64,000 nucleotides of DNA from Pseudoalteromonas shioyasakiensis (GCF_024518675.1 NZ_JANIGL010000001.1:1-64000); one strand, 5' to 3'; numbered from the stretch's first letter, positions 25,554 through 35,827 are shown. The notes: generated from the letters alone by a model not told the origin. Numbers and translations: made by a program.

Positions 25554-26330
25554 TTAAAATGTCCACTCTACGTGAAATTGAGGTACTGACTCGGTCGTAT
25601 CAGTACCTAACTTGTTATGCCAATATTGCCATTCTAAACCTAGCAATAAGGTATTTTCTTTCATATTCATAGCATGGCCTAAATCCCAAGTTATAATAGG
25701 TTGAGCTAATATCCACGCTTTTACATCTTCACCAAACTCATTCTCACGCGCAGCAATGTATTCTACATGGCCAGTAACATTGAATTTTTGTGAGCCGATA
25801 GCAAAGGGATACCCCCATGCAACATCCAACATCCAACTATTGCTTTCAGTGGGTGCGCCACCACGGGCTACCCCATCATTATCATCAATATAGGCCGTCA
25901 CTAATGTTGATAAAAAAGTAAAACCAGGCGCTTGCCAGTTTACTTTGACACCGGGTAAATACTTTAACACTTTAGAGTCGCCCGCAGCATTAAAGCCAGC
26001 CGTTAGGCCAATATCGGCAATCGCACCGTACGACATATCGTTGCCAGAGATTTTTGACAAGCTAAAAGTTGAGTACCATTCACCATAAAAATCTTTATCT
26101 TGATAGCCATCATCGGTGGCATCATTAATGTAGTCTATAAAGAAAAAGTTATCACCATAGTCATAGGCTGATGCATGTTGCAGTGATGCGATGGTGGTAT
26201 TTGATTCTTGCCCAGTGAATGGGTTTTTAAAATCACCATTGTTAAGGTGTAACGCGGTGTTGCTCCAATTAGCCGCTTGGCTTGCGGTGCTTGCCAAGCA
26301 AATGGCAGCAAAGATGACGGTTTTGTTCAA
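25554..26330 (-). CDS. OmpK/Tsx-family outer-membrane channel
   Basis: This 258-residue protein has a signal peptide (through about residue 20, ASQAANWSN). Motifs of the OmpK/Tsx nucleoside-specific channel family follow: ANWSNTALHLNNGDFKNPF, then QHASAYDYGDNFFFIDY and YGEWYSTFSLSKI, ending HVEWTF. The final aromatic residue supports a beta-barrel. Nucleoside transport is a family-level inference. The only start that fits the signal peptide is TTG at 26328-26330. It lies 88 bases downstream of the NhaC-type antiporter on the same strand, with a -10-like TATAAT of its own. Confidence 0.87.
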   Translation of the reverse strand: MNKTVIFAAICLASTASQAANWSNTALHLNNGDFKNPFTGQESNTTIASLQHASAYDYGDNFFFIDYINDATDDGYQDKDFYGEWYSTFSLSKISGNDMSYGAIADIGLTAGFNAAGDSKVLKYLPGVKVNWQAPGFTFLSTLVTAYIDDNDGVARGGAPTESNSWMLDVAWGYPFAIGSQKFNVTGHVEYIAARENEFGEDVKAWILAQPIITWDLGHAMNMKENTLLLGLEWQYWHNKLGTDTTESVPQFHVEWTF

Positions 26331-26375
26331 TGTATTATCTCGAATCTAAAGGTTGTTGATTAATCCAAAAACGAG

Positions 26376-26410
26376 ATTATAGCAGATACGTTAAAAGTTA
26401 GCGTATCTGC
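26376..26410 (-). promoter_or_regulatory. Inverted repeat and -10 ahead of the OmpK gene
   Basis: On the minus strand GCAGATACG / CGTATCTGC arms (26402-26410 and 26382-26390) with an 11-base loop are followed at once by TATAAT (26376-26381). It may be an operator over the ompK promoter, or a stem-loop at the end of the upstream transcript; it has no T-run. Confidence 0.45.
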
Positions 26411-26418
26411 TTAAAAAA

Positions 26419-27732
26419 TTATGCTTTATTTCGGCGCAGGCAAATGACTGTAATCGCTGTAAACGCGAGAATAAAACAGTAGTATGATGATGTAGATACT
26501 TCCCACGGGCTGATTTTAAATGTTGCTCCCAATAACAATGCTTGCGCACCGTAGGGGAGAGAGCCTTGCGTTACACAGGCAAATATATCCAACAAACTGG
26601 CTGAGCGTTTACCGCTGATTTCACCGTCATCCGCTAGCTTCTTAGCGATAGGACCTGCGACAATAATAGACACTGTGTTGTTAGCTATACATAAGTTACT
26701 AGTCATAACGAGGGCCGCAATACCTAATTGATCAGCTACCTTTCTATGCCATTTAGCAATAACTTTAGTAATTGCTTGAATTTTTTGTGCGATATAATCA
26801 AGGCCGCCGTTAATACGAATAAACTCAGACAAACCACCAATAAACATCGATAGCAAAAATATTTCCTGCATATCGGTAAAGCCTTTATAGATGTCTTTTA
26901 CAAAACTGGCGCCTTCATAACTACCGGTAAAGCCCATTAATGCCGCAAATATAATACCGCTAAACAACACCACAAATACGTTAAAGCCCATTACCGCGAG
27001 CACTAAAATAAAGGCATATGGCAGGACTAATAAAATATCGTAATCTTTGGTTTCTACCGCTTGTGCTGCTGGAGTCAAAAAGAATAATAAGCCAATAGTT
27101 AGGATAGCTGCAGGCAAAGCAATTTTTAAGTTCTCGCGAAACTTGTCTTTCATTTCACAGCCCTGGGTACGAGTGGCGGCAATAGTGGTATCAGAAATGA
27201 TTGATAAGTTATCACCAAACATTGCACCTGAAACAATCGTACCTGCCATTAACGCAGGATCAATACCTGTTTTAATTGATACAGCATAAGCTATCGGGCC
27301 AATCGCCCCGATAGTACCCATAGAGGTACCCATAGCAGTTGAGACAACCGCGGCAATTAAAAATAAACCAGGCAGTAATAAAGCGGGAGGAATAAGCGAT
27401 AAACCTGCATTTACCACTGCATCAACACCACCAGTGGCACCTGCTACAGCAGAAAATGCACCTGCGAGTAGGTAGATTAAACACATGGTAATAATATTGT
27501 TGTGACCAGCGCCTTTAATAAAAGTCTCAACACTGTGATTTATGGTGTTTTTATTGAGGATAAACGCCAGCATAATCGCAGGCAAAATTGCAACAGGGGC
27601 AGGGAGCTGATAAAAAGCGTAATCAACCCCTTGTGATTGTAAGTATAAACCAGCGCCTAAAAATAAGGCCACGAAGGTAAGTAGGGGTAGCAAAGAGAGC
27701 TTTGCATTCGTTTTATTAAATGATGGCTGCAT
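26419..27732 (-). CDS. NhaC-family Na+/H+ antiporter-like transporter
   Basis: This protein of about 437 residues has some eleven membrane helices and NhaC/Na_H_antiport motifs: MGTSMGTIGAIGPIAYAV, ALMAGTIVSGAMFGDNLSIISDTTIAATRTQGC and later SNLCIANNTVSIIVAGPIAKKL. The family exchanges Na+ for H+ or carries organic acids and amino acids in related members. I choose ATG at 27730-27732 (MQPSFNKTN) because the SD GAGG sits six bases ahead. The longer frame starting at 27762 lacks an SD. The next gene downstream encodes an OmpK channel, which hints at a shared substrate (for example a nucleoside or small metabolite). Confidence 0.85.
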   Translation of the reverse strand: MQPSFNKTNAKLSLLPLLTFVALFLGAGLYLQSQGVDYAFYQLPAPVAILPAIMLAFILNKNTINHSVETFIKGAGHNNIITMCLIYLLAGAFSAVAGATGGVDAVVNAGLSLIPPALLLPGLFLIAAVVSTAMGTSMGTIGAIGPIAYAVSIKTGIDPALMAGTIVSGAMFGDNLSIISDTTIAATRTQGCEMKDKFRENLKIALPAAILTIGLLFFLTPAAQAVETKDYDILLVLPYAFILVLAVMGFNVFVVLFSGIIFAALMGFTGSYEGASFVKDIYKGFTDMQEIFLLSMFIGGLSEFIRINGGLDYIAQKIQAITKVIAKWHRKVADQLGIAALVMTSNLCIANNTVSIIVAGPIAKKLADDGEISGKRSASLLDIFACVTQGSLPYGAQALLLGATFKISPWEVSTSSYYCFILAFTAITVICLRRNKA

Positions 27733-27939
27733 CATATTCCTCGTTAGATAACTCATAGACAACTAGGGCAGCCAAAATATCCTTCTTTTAGCAGCATTTA
27801 GTTGTTTTTCTTACCACAATGATAAGTAACTCAACAGCGCCCGCAAGCCAAAGACCAAATCGGCGCAAAAGAGAAGTTTAAATGTATAGATGGCTAAAGT
27901 CTATGGGTATCTGTTATTATTATTTTTTAAAAGGGTTAC

Positions 27940-27968
27940 CTGACTATTACACGAGTTTTAGATAAAAT
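27940..27968 (+). promoter_or_regulatory. Putative dapB promoter
   Basis: CTGACT (27940-27945), a 17-base spacer and TAAAAT (27963-27968) lie 32 bases before the dapB ATG. A small palindrome TAGAT-AAA-ATCTA covers the -10. Confidence 0.55.
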
Positions 27969-28000
27969 CTAGTTCACTTAATTTTGCAAAGGTTATTAAT

Positions 28001-28801
28001 ATGAATCGAATTGGCGTATTTGGCGCAAACGGAAGAATGGGGTTGGCATTAGTAGAAGCCGCACACAAAAATAACAATGCCGAGTTAGCAGCTGCCTATG
28101 TTCGTAGTAGTTCACCTTTGCTGAATATTGCAGTTAATCAATTAAATAGTGCAGCGCCTTTAGCTGTGACGTTTAGCGATGAACGAGAAGTGGCTGATGA
28201 TATTGATGTGTTAATCGACTTTACGCTCCCAGCGGGTATGCGTAATCACTTAAAAACAGCGCTAGCAAACAATATCGCCATGGTGATAGGCACCACTGGT
28301 TTGAACGATGATGATATGCAAGCACTCAATGAAGCTGCAAAGCATATTCCAATCGTTTTTGCGCGTAATTATAGCGTTGGTGTTAATTTACTGCTTAACT
28401 TAGTGCAAACCGCTGCGACCAAGTTTGGTGATGATCTTGATATCGAAATCTTTGAGGCGCATCACCGCCATAAAATTGATGCGCCATCAGGAACTGCATT
28501 AGCCATTGGTGAATCAATTGCACAGGCAAAAGGGTGGCAGCATGATGAAGTTGCAGTGTATGACCGTAGCCAAGTTGAACAAGCTAAATCACAAAAAGAA
28601 ATCGGTTATTCAGTGCTTAGAGGTGGCGACATAGTTGGTGAACACACCGCATATTTCGCAACTTCTGGCGAAAGGCTTGAATTAACTCATAAAGCGAGTT
28701 CTCGAATGACCTTTGCGTTAGGTGCTGTAAGAGCTGCAGGCTGGTTGAAAAATAAACCAGCAGGACTTTATGATATGCAAGATGTGCTTGACTTGAAGTA
28801 G
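28001..28801 (+). CDS. dapB: 4-hydroxy-tetrahydrodipicolinate reductase
   Basis: This 266-residue DapB is an NAD(P)H-dependent reductase in lysine and diaminopimelate synthesis. The Rossmann motif is IGVFGANGRMG at the start. VIGTTGLNDDD holds the cofactor-loop region, and EAHHRHKIDAPSGTALAIG carries the catalytic His and Lys pair. HTAYFATSGERLELTHKASSR is the substrate-side block. Length matches the family. It is followed by the carAB operon on the same strand, but a promoter and a hairpin separate them. lysC in the same window feeds the same pathway. Confidence 0.97.
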   Translation: MNRIGVFGANGRMGLALVEAAHKNNNAELAAAYVRSSSPLLNIAVNQLNSAAPLAVTFSDEREVADDIDVLIDFTLPAGMRNHLKTALANNIAMVIGTTGLNDDDMQALNEAAKHIPIVFARNYSVGVNLLLNLVQTAATKFGDDLDIEIFEAHHRHKIDAPSGTALAIGESIAQAKGWQHDEVAVYDRSQVEQAKSQKEIGYSVLRGGDIVGEHTAYFATSGERLELTHKASSRMTFALGAVRAAGWLKNKPAGLYDMQDVLDLK

Positions 28802-28875
28802 TTAAGGTGCATTTTTAGGGGTTTGAAGTGTTTTTTGGTTAATAGCGCTTATTTTTGCTAATTAATGAATTATCG

Positions 28876-28905
28876 TTAGACCTAAAGCGTAAATTACTAT
28901 AAAAT
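28876..28905 (+). promoter_or_regulatory. Putative carA promoter
   Basis: TTAGAC (28876-28881) and TATAAA/TAAAAT (28898-28905) with a 16-18-base spacer lie about 100 bases before carA, downstream of dapB. Confidence 0.55.
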
Positions 28906-28952
28906 AGCGCCAATTTGCCAAAAATTCATAATTGCGTGTTTCCAATCGCTAT

Positions 28953-28992
28953 AAACGGGTAGTAAAGCAAATGACTTTACTCCCGTTTTTTA
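28953..28992 (+). terminator. carA leader hairpin, candidate attenuator
   Basis: AACGGG-T-AGTAAAG pairs with CTTTACT-CCCGTT (one bulged T, seven-base loop) and runs into TTTT. It lies after the putative carA promoter and ends about 10 bases before the AGGAGG ribosome binding site, so it would act on the carA transcript and not merely end dapB. Confidence 0.75.
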
Positions 28993-29008
28993 CTGTTAGG
29001 AGGTTAAC

Positions 29009-30145
29009 TTGACTAAATCCGCTCTGTTAGTTCTAGAAGACGGCACAGTGTTTCGCGGTACTGCAATCGGCGCTGACGGCATGTCAGTCGGTGAAGTAGT
29101 ATTCAATACGTCTATGACTGGTTATCAGGAAATTCTGACTGACCCTTCATACGCGGAACAAATCGTAACTTTGACGTACCCACATATCGGTAATACGGGT
29201 ACTAACAGCGAAGACGAAGAAGCGGGTCACATTTGGGCTAAAGGCCTAGTGATCCGTGATTTGCCACTGCTAGCAAGTAATTTCCGTAACGAGCAATCGT
29301 TAGATGATTACTTAAAAGAACGTAATATCTTAGGTATTGCAGACATCGACACCCGTAAACTGACTCGTATTTTGCGCGATAAAGGCGCTCAAAACGGCTG
29401 TATTATTGCTGGTGACGAATTAGATGAAAACCAAGCGCTCGCAGCTGCGCAAGCCTTCCCAGGCTTAAAAGGTATGGATTTAGCAAAAGTAGTCTCAACC
29501 AAGGAAAATTTTGAGTGGCGTGAATCAAGCTGGACATTAGGCGCAGGGTTTAAAACCTTAGATGCAGCTGATGAAAAGTTTCATGTTGTAGCTTACGACT
29601 TCGGTGTAAAGCGTAATATCTTACGTATGTTAGTAGACCGTGGTTGTAAACTAACCGTTGTACCTGCACAAACCTCGGCAGCAGACGTGTTAGCACTAAA
29701 CCCAGATGGTATCTTCTTATCAAATGGCCCAGGTGATCCAGAGCCATGTACCTACGCAATTGATGCAATCAAAGCCTTTTTAGAAACAGATACGCCAATA
29801 TTTGGTATTTGTTTAGGTCATCAATTATTAGCATTAGCATCAGGTGCAAAAACCGCAAAAATGAAGTTCGGTCATCATGGTGGTAACCACCCTGTAAAAG
29901 ACTTAGACCGCGACGTTGTAATGATTACTGCGCAAAACCACGGTTTTGCAGCTGACGAAGCAAGCTTACCAGCTAACCTTCGTGCAACGCACAAATCATT
30001 ATTTGACGGCACATTACAAGGTATTCACCGCACCGATAAGCCAGCGTTTAGCTTCCAAGGTCACCCAGAAGCAAGCCCAGGTCCGCACGATGCAGCCCCA
30101 TTATTTGACCACTTCATCGACTTGATGCAAGCGCGTAACAACTAA
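29009..30145 (+). CDS. carA: Carbamoyl-phosphate synthase small subunit
   Basis: This 378-residue glutaminase subunit releases ammonia from glutamine for CarB, at the head of arginine and pyrimidine synthesis. The N-terminal half has [31 protein letters not shown]. The class I amidotransferase half has [12 protein letters not shown], nucleophile [11 protein letters not shown] (Cys) and [15 protein letters not shown] with the His/Glu pair. The start is TTG at 29009 behind a perfect AGGAGG; a TTG start is also known for E. coli carA. It is co-transcribed with carB 16 bases downstream. Confidence 0.98.
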   Translation: MTKSALLVLEDGTVFRGTAIGADGMSVGEVVFNTSMTGYQEILTDPSYAEQIVTLTYPHIGNTGTNSEDEEAGHIWAKGLVIRDLPLLASNFRNEQSLDDYLKERNILGIADIDTRKLTRILRDKGAQNGCIIAGDELDENQALAAAQAFPGLKGMDLAKVVSTKENFEWRESSWTLGAGFKTLDAADEKFHVVAYDFGVKRNILRMLVDRGCKLTVVPAQTSAADVLALNPDGIFLSNGPGDPEPCTYAIDAIKAFLETDTPIFGICLGHQLLALASGAKTAKMKFGHHGGNHPVKDLDRDVVMITAQNHGFAADEASLPANLRATHKSLFDGTLQGIHRTDKPAFSFQGHPEASPGPHDAAPLFDHFIDLMQARNN

Positions 30146-30161
30146 TTAGACTGGAGTAATA

Positions 30162-33100
30162 ATGCCAAAACGTACCGATTTAAAAAGCATTCTTATCCTA
30201 GGCGCTGGCCCGATTGTAATCGGCCAGGCCTGTGAATTTGACTACTCTGGTGCTCAAGCGTGTAAAGCACTTAGAGAAGAAGGGTATCGAGTTATCTTAG
30301 TTAACTCAAACCCAGCAACAATTATGACTGACCCTGAAATGGCTGATGCGACGTACATCGAACCAATTCATTGGGAAGTTGTTGAAAAAATCATTGAAAA
30401 AGAAAAACCAGATGCAGTGCTACCAACTATGGGTGGTCAAACTGCGTTAAACTGTGCGCTAGATTTAGATAAGCACGGTGTACTGGCTAAGCATGGCGTT
30501 GAGCTGATAGGCGCAACGGCAGATGCAATCGACAAAGCAGAAAACCGCGAACGTTTCGATGTTGCAATGAAAAACATTGGCTTAGAATGCCCACGTGCTG
30601 AAATCGCTCACTCAATGGACGAAGCCCGCGATACAATGTCGCGTATTGGCTTGCCATGTATTATTCGTCCTTCTTTTACTATGGGCGGTACCGGTGGTGG
30701 TGTAGCTTATAACTTGGAAGAGTTTGAAGAAATCTGTGAGCGTGGTTTAGACCTTTCACCTACTAGCGAATTATTGATTGATGAATCATTAATTGGCTGG
30801 AAAGAATACGAAATGGAAGTTGTACGCGACAAAAAAGACAACTGCATTATCGTTTGTTCTATTGAAAACTTTGACCCAATGGGCGTGCACACCGGTGACT
30901 CAATCACTGTGGCTCCAGCACAAACCCTCACCGACAAAGAATATCAATTAATGCGTAACGCCTCTATGGCGGTACTACGTGAAATTGGTGTTGAAACAGG
31001 TGGTTCAAACGTACAGTTTGGTGTTAATCCAGTTGATGGCCGTATGGTTATCATCGAGATGAACCCACGTGTATCACGTTCATCGGCACTTGCTTCTAAA
31101 GCTACGGGATTCCCAATTGCTAAAATCGCAGCAAAGCTTGCTGTAGGTTACACCCTTGATGAGCTACAAAACGATATCACAGGCGGTAAAACACCTGCAT
31201 CGTTTGAGCCTTCAATCGATTACGTAGTAACTAAGATCCCTCGCTTTAACTTTGAAAAATTTGCTGGTGCAAATGACCGTTTAACTACGCAAATGAAGTC
31301 AGTGGGCGAAGTTATGGCGATTGGCCGTAACCAGCAAGAGTCATTACATAAAGCATTACGTGGTCTTGAAGTAGGTGCAACGGGCTTTAATCCGATAGTG
31401 GCACTTGATGACCCGAAAGCAAAAGAAAAAATCATCCGTGAATTACGTGAGCCAGGCGCTGAGCGTATTTGGTACATTGCAGATGCAATGCGCCATGGTA
31501 TGAGCGTTGATGATGTATTTGAACTGACTAAGATTGACCCTTGGTACCTTGTTCAAATCGAAGACATTCTTAAAGATGAAGCTAAAATCGCTGAAGTTGG
31601 TATGGCTGGTCTAAATGCTGACTTCCTACGTAAATTAAAGCGTAAAGGTTTTGCTGACCCTCGTATTGCTGAAATTGCGGGTGTATCAGAAGCTGAAATT
31701 CGTAAAAAGCGCCATCAGTTAAACATAGTGCCTGTTTATAAGCGTGTTGATACTTGTGCTGCAGAGTTTAGCTCCGATACCGCTTACATGTATTCATCAT
31801 ATGATGAAGAGTGTGAAGCGAACCCATCTGACCGCGATAAAATCATGGTTATCGGTGGTGGTCCTAACCGTATCGGTCAAGGTATTGAATTTGACTATTG
31901 TTGTGTTCACGCGGCGCTTGCACTTCGTGATGACGGTTATGAAACAATCATGGTTAACTGTAACCCTGAAACGGTTTCGACTGACTACGACACATCAGAT
32001 CGCTTGTTCTTCGAACCAATTACTCTTGAAGACGTACTAGAAATTGTCCGTGTTGAAAAGCCAAAAGGCGTTATCGTGCAGTATGGTGGTCAAACACCAC
32101 TTAAACTTGCCCGTGAGCTAGAAGCTAATGGCGTGCCAGTGATTGGTACTTCACCGGATGCAATCGACCGTGCAGAAGACCGTGAACGTTTCCAACAATT
32201 AGTTGAGCGTCTTGATTTACTGCAACCTGAAAACGCGACAGTAACGTCAACTGAAGAAGCGATTGCGAAATCAGCTGAAATTGGCTTCCCTCTAGTTGTA
32301 CGTCCTTCGTATGTACTAGGTGGTCGCGCAATGGAAATTGTGTATGACGAACAAGATTTACGTCGTTACATGACTGAAGCGGTATCTGCATCAAATGAAG
32401 CGCCAGTTCTACTTGACCGTTTCTTAGATAACGCGATTGAAGTTGACGTTGACGCGATTTGCGACGGCGAGCAAGTGATCATTGGTGGTATCATGGAACA
32501 CATTGAACAAGCGGGTGTTCACTCTGGTGACTCTGCATGTTCATTACCTGCGCATTCACTAACTCAAGAAGTGCAAGATGTTATGCGTAAGCAAGTAACA
32601 GATATGGCACTTGAGCTTGGTGTGGTTGGTTTGATGAATACCCAATTTGCTGTTAAAGATGGCAAAGTGTATTTAATCGAAGTGAACCCGCGTGCTGCTC
32701 GTACGGTACCATTTGTATCTAAAGCGACTGGTGTTGCACTTGCAAAAGTAGCGGCGCGTTGTATGGCGGGCCAATCTTTAGCAAGCCAAGGGATCACAAA
32801 AGAAGTGATTCCACCGTACTACAGTGTAAAAGAAGTAGTATTACCGTTTGCTAAGTTCCAAGGTGTTGACCCAATCCGTGGCCCAGAGATGCGCTCAACG
32901 GGTGAAGTAATGGGTGTTGGTGATACTTTCGCCGAAGCATTTGCAAAAGCACAATTAGGTGCAAGCAATACTTTACCACGCGGCGGTCGCGCGTTACTAT
33001 CGGTACGTAATAGCGATAAGCCACGTATTGTCGAGCTAGCTAAAACCATGACAGAACTTGGTTTTAAGATAGATGCAACAGGTGGCACAGCCGAAGCCCT

Positions 33101-33380
33101 TAAAGCGGCCGGTATTGAAGTACGCCGTGTAAACAAAGTATTTGAAGGCCGCCCTCATATTCTTGATAACATCAAGAATAAAGAATACAGCTATATCGTA
33201 AATACGACCGAAGGTCGCCAAGCGATCGAAGACTCGAAGGTGTTGCGTCGTGGTGCTTTGCAAAACAAAACCAATTACACGACAACCTTGAATGCGGCAT
33301 TTGCTAACTGTACTGCTAACCAAGCGGACGACCGTAGTAAAGTGACGTCAGTTCAAGAACTACATCAGCGATTGAACTAA
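30162..33380 (+). CDS. carB: Carbamoyl-phosphate synthase large subunit
   Basis: This 1072-residue subunit makes carbamoyl phosphate from bicarbonate, ammonia and two ATP. It has two homologous ATP-grasp halves: [28 protein letters not shown] opens the first and [26 protein letters not shown] opens the second near residue 560, with [19 protein letters not shown] and [19 protein letters not shown] as the matching metal-binding blocks. The last ~130 residues form the MGS-like allosteric domain ([21 protein letters not shown]), where UMP and ornithine act in relatives. Full length and intact. A hairpin separates it from greA. Confidence 0.98.
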   Translation: MPKRTDLKSILILGAGPIVIGQACEFDYSGAQACKALREEGYRVILVNSNPATIMTDPEMADATYIEPIHWEVVEKIIEKEKPDAVLPTMGGQTALNCALDLDKHGVLAKHGVELIGATADAIDKAENRERFDVAMKNIGLECPRAEIAHSMDEARDTMSRIGLPCIIRPSFTMGGTGGGVAYNLEEFEEICERGLDLSPTSELLIDESLIGWKEYEMEVVRDKKDNCIIVCSIENFDPMGVHTGDSITVAPAQTLTDKEYQLMRNASMAVLREIGVETGGSNVQFGVNPVDGRMVIIEMNPRVSRSSALASKATGFPIAKIAAKLAVGYTLDELQNDITGGKTPASFEPSIDYVVTKIPRFNFEKFAGANDRLTTQMKSVGEVMAIGRNQQESLHKALRGLEVGATGFNPIVALDDPKAKEKIIRELREPGAERIWYIADAMRHGMSVDDVFELTKIDPWYLVQIEDILKDEAKIAEVGMAGLNADFLRKLKRKGFADPRIAEIAGVSEAEIRKKRHQLNIVPVYKRVDTCAAEFSSDTAYMYSSYDEECEANPSDRDKIMVIGGGPNRIGQGIEFDYCCVHAALALRDDGYETIMVNCNPETVSTDYDTSDRLFFEPITLEDVLEIVRVEKPKGVIVQYGGQTPLKLARELEANGVPVIGTSPDAIDRAEDRERFQQLVERLDLLQPENATVTSTEEAIAKSAEIGFPLVVRPSYVLGGRAMEIVYDEQDLRRYMTEAVSASNEAPVLLDRFLDNAIEVDVDAICDGEQVIIGGIMEHIEQAGVHSGDSACSLPAHSLTQEVQDVMRKQVTDMALELGVVGLMNTQFAVKDGKVYLIEVNPRAARTVPFVSKATGVALAKVAARCMAGQSLASQGITKEVIPPYYSVKEVVLPFAKFQGVDPIRGPEMRSTGEVMGVGDTFAEAFAKAQLGASNTLPRGGRALLSVRNSDKPRIVELAKTMTELGFKIDATGGTAEALKAAGIEVRRVNKVFEGRPHILDNIKNKEYSYIVNTTEGRQAIEDSKVLRRGALQNKTNYTTTLNAAFANCTANQADDRSKVTSVQELHQRLN

Positions 33381-33388
33381 GGAAATGT

Positions 33389-33413
33389 GCCAAGGCCGTC
33401 ACTTACGGCCTTG
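33389..33413 (+). other. Intercistronic hairpin carB-greA
   Basis: CCAAGGCCGT / ACGGCCTTGG makes a perfect ten-base, GC-rich stem with a five-base loop. No T-run follows. It sits 9 bases after carB and 19 before greA, so it is more likely an mRNA-stability or partial-stop element than a true terminator. Confidence 0.75.
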
Positions 33414-33431
33414 GGATTAAGTGAGAAAAGT

Positions 33432-33908
33432 ATGCAAACAATTCCGATGACAGTTCGAGGTGCAGAGTTACTGCGCAAAGAACTTAACGAATTAAAAACA
33501 GTTACCCGTCCAAAAATCGTTGCTGATATAGCAGATGCACGTGAACACGGTGACTTAAAAGAAAACGCTGAATATCACGCTGCGCGTGAGCAACAGGGTT
33601 TTTGTGAAGGCCGTATTCAAGAAATTGAAGCGAAGCTTTCAAACGTACAAATTATTGATGTAACTAAATTACCCAACACAGGTAAGGTTATCTTTGGCAC
33701 TACAGTAACAATCGTTAATGTTGAAACTGATGCCGAAGTGACATACCAGATTGTGGGTGATGACGAAGCAGATATTAAAAACAATCGTATTTCGGTTAAC
33801 TCTCCGATTGCACGTGGTTTAATTGGTAAGCAAGCAGATGATGCTGTGATCATTAAAACCCCTAACGGCGATGTTGAATACGAAGTTATCGAGGTTGAGT
33901 ACGTTTAA
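33432..33908 (+). CDS. greA: Transcription elongation factor GreA
   Basis: This 158-residue factor rescues stalled RNA polymerase by inducing transcript cleavage. The N-terminal coiled coil includes [57 protein letters not shown], with the acidic tip residues (D and E of [18 protein letters not shown]). The C-terminal FKBP-like domain has [29 protein letters not shown]. The start is ATG at 33432 ([10 protein letters not shown]), the usual family N-terminus; a longer reading from 33387 runs through the hairpin and is not supported. Confidence 0.97.
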   Translation: MQTIPMTVRGAELLRKELNELKTVTRPKIVADIADAREHGDLKENAEYHAAREQQGFCEGRIQEIEAKLSNVQIIDVTKLPNTGKVIFGTTVTIVNVETDAEVTYQIVGDDEADIKNNRISVNSPIARGLIGKQADDAVIIKTPNGDVEYEVIEVEYV

Positions 33909-33935
33909 ATACTTTCCTGACTTTGCGTTTTAATA

Positions 33936-33968
33936 GAAACCGCTGCGTAACTGCAGCGGTTTTTTTAT
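33936..33968 (+). terminator. greA terminator
   Basis: AAACCGCTGC / GCAGCGGTTT stem with a six-base loop and seven T. Confidence 0.93.
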
Positions 33969-34064
33969 GCTCGTGCTAAATTAGACACAGCTTGATTATT
34001 CGGGTACGTTAGAGCCTGTAATACACAAACGTCGTAGTGGCGAAGAAATTTACCAAGGAGTTTT

Positions 34065-35108
34065 ATGGAACCAATTATATTTCCTGCACCTTTGGAAAAA
34101 GGTGACAAAATTGCCATTTGTGCATTCTCAAGTTGTGTTGATGTACCTTTTCAGCCACGCTTAGACACAGTTTTAGCAGGGTTGCGTTCACGGGGTTTTG
34201 AAGTCATAGAAGGAAATTGTGTCAGAGAGCTTAAGTCAGCAAAAGATCGTGCTGATGAGTTAATGGCTTTTTTACACGATGATTCGATTGCTGCGATTAT
34301 GCCACCTTGGGGCGGCGAACTGGCGATGGAGATATTACAATACATCGACTTCAATGCGCTTAAAAAATGCCGACCAAAATGGATTGTAGGTTTTTCAGAT
34401 ATCAGTACTTTTATGTGTGTTCTCACCGCTCGCTGTGGTTGGGCAACCTTGCATACTGCGAACCTAATGCAACTGCACCCAGATGAGAATAATCGTTTTT
34501 GTTTGCAAATTTTTGATATTTTAAGTCTGGAAAAAGGCGAACAGTTTGAGCAACTGCCAGCTGAGTTTTATCAAACAACGCCAATAGACTACGCTAAAAA
34601 CCCTGATACTTTATTTGAACTAACCGAGCCCAGCCAGTGGCGTTGTTTAAACTATAAAGACAAAAGAGAAATAGAATTAACTGGGCGACTGTTTGGGGGT
34701 TGTTTAGATACCTTGAACGTATTACTTGCTACGCCTTACCTGGACTTACATAACTTTAAACAAACTTACGCCGCAGAGGGGCTAGTGCTCTATTTAGAAA
34801 ATGCAGAGTTGTCACCGAGTGCGGTTGCGCGCAGTTTAATGGCATTGAAGCTAAATGGTGTGTTTGCAGATATTAATGGAATTATACTAGGGCGAAGTCC
34901 ATTAGTTAAATCACCTTACCAAGACATTGATTATTACGATGCTATTGAATTTGCACTTGGTAAATGTATTTTCCCCGTTATTATTGATGCCGACATAGGC
35001 CATGTTGCACCAAATATGAGTTTAGTTAATGGTGCGTTTAGTACCTTAAAAGCAAGAATTAATAAAGGTATTGCCGATGAAGTGAGTTTAACAACTTCAT
35101 TAAAATAA
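34065..35108 (+). CDS. S66-family LD-carboxypeptidase / MccF-like serine peptidase
   Basis: This 347-residue cytoplasmic enzyme belongs to peptidase family S66, which includes LD-carboxypeptidases of murein recycling and the microcin C resistance protein MccF. GDKIAICAFSS opens it, IMPPWGGELAMEIL gives the oxyanion region, GFSDIST holds the nucleophile Ser111, and LYLENAELSPS and DADIGHVAPNMSLVNGA supply the Glu and His of the triad. The length and the inserted loop resemble MccF-like members more than the shorter LdcA. The physiological substrate is not clear. It stands alone after greA. Confidence 0.9.
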   Translation: MEPIIFPAPLEKGDKIAICAFSSCVDVPFQPRLDTVLAGLRSRGFEVIEGNCVRELKSAKDRADELMAFLHDDSIAAIMPPWGGELAMEILQYIDFNALKKCRPKWIVGFSDISTFMCVLTARCGWATLHTANLMQLHPDENNRFCLQIFDILSLEKGEQFEQLPAEFYQTTPIDYAKNPDTLFELTEPSQWRCLNYKDKREIELTGRLFGGCLDTLNVLLATPYLDLHNFKQTYAAEGLVLYLENAELSPSAVARSLMALKLNGVFADINGIILGRSPLVKSPYQDIDYYDAIEFALGKCIFPVIIDADIGHVAPNMSLVNGAFSTLKARINKGIADEVSLTTSLK

Positions 35109-35115
35109 GGTGAGT

Positions 35116-35141
35116 AAGGCTCATGGTTGCCCATGAGCCTT
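35116..35141. terminator. Hairpin between convergent S66 and nitroreductase genes
   Basis: AAGGCTCATGG / CCATGAGCCTT, a perfect 11-base stem with a four-base loop. The following T-run is broken, so its termination strength is uncertain. Confidence 0.65.
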
Positions 35142-35147
35142 CTGAAT

Positions 35148-35804
35148 TTATAAAATATTGATAATATGCTCTTGTGCTAAACGTGACTTGGGCAGTTTAG
35201 CGTTGTAGTCTTCAGTGCTATCATGGTAACCAATGACTAAAGCTACATCGCAAATATAACCACCGAGCTCTTGTTTAAACTCTTCACCGATAAGATCTGC
35301 ATCTACACCCTCCATTGGGGTTGAATCAATACCTAAACGTGCTGCTGCGTGCATAGTGTTACCCAGCGCAATATAAGTTTGTGCTTTGGTCCAAGTGGCA
35401 TTATTACCAGCTTCATCAGTATTTAAATCTACAAAGGCGTAAGCACCAAATGCTTGCTCGCGATTTTCTGCGGGCGTACGCCCAATATTTACATCAGCAT
35501 CGATGACTTTTGCATAATCTTCACGTGTGTAGTGTGGGTTATAAGCGAATAAAATCGTATGCGAAGCTGCTTTAATATGGGGTTGGTTAAATTGGAACTT
35601 ATTAGCAAAAGTATTGTGCATACGCTCTTTAGCTTCATCAGATTCAATCACAATAAACTTCCAAGGTTGTGAGTTGATAGAGGATGGTGAAAGACGCATA
35701 GCCTCAATAAGTACCGCCAAATCTTGCTCAGAGACGCGTTTAGATGAGTCGTATTTTTTAGCGGTATAACGTGCTTCTAAATCTGCAATGATAGGGTGTG
35801 TCAT
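35148..35804 (-). CDS. NfsB-type oxygen-insensitive NAD(P)H nitroreductase
   Basis: This 218-residue flavoprotein of the nitroreductase family opens with ARYTAKKYDSSKRVSEQDLAVLIEAMRLSPSSINSQPWKFIVIES, the FMN-binding start. QTYIALGNTMHAAARLGIDSTPMEGVD is the second FMN block, and the C-terminal SRLAQEHIINIL fits NfsB/NfnB-like enzymes of about 217 residues. It would reduce quinones or nitro compounds using NAD(P)H. A monooxygenase-like gene lies 23 bases upstream on the same strand and a divergent LysR gene lies beyond that, which suggests control by that regulator. Confidence 0.93.
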   Translation of the reverse strand: MTHPIIADLEARYTAKKYDSSKRVSEQDLAVLIEAMRLSPSSINSQPWKFIVIESDEAKERMHNTFANKFQFNQPHIKAASHTILFAYNPHYTREDYAKVIDADVNIGRTPAENREQAFGAYAFVDLNTDEAGNNATWTKAQTYIALGNTMHAAARLGIDSTPMEGVDADLIGEEFKQELGGYICDVALVIGYHDSTEDYNAKLPKSRLAQEHIINIL

Positions 35805-35827
35805 TTTTCTTTCCTGTTTAAAACTGT

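Noticed and set aside
28906..29012. carA leader peptide
   Set aside because: A TTG-started frame passes through the hairpin and ends at the carA start, but it has no SD and no run of Arg or other control codons.
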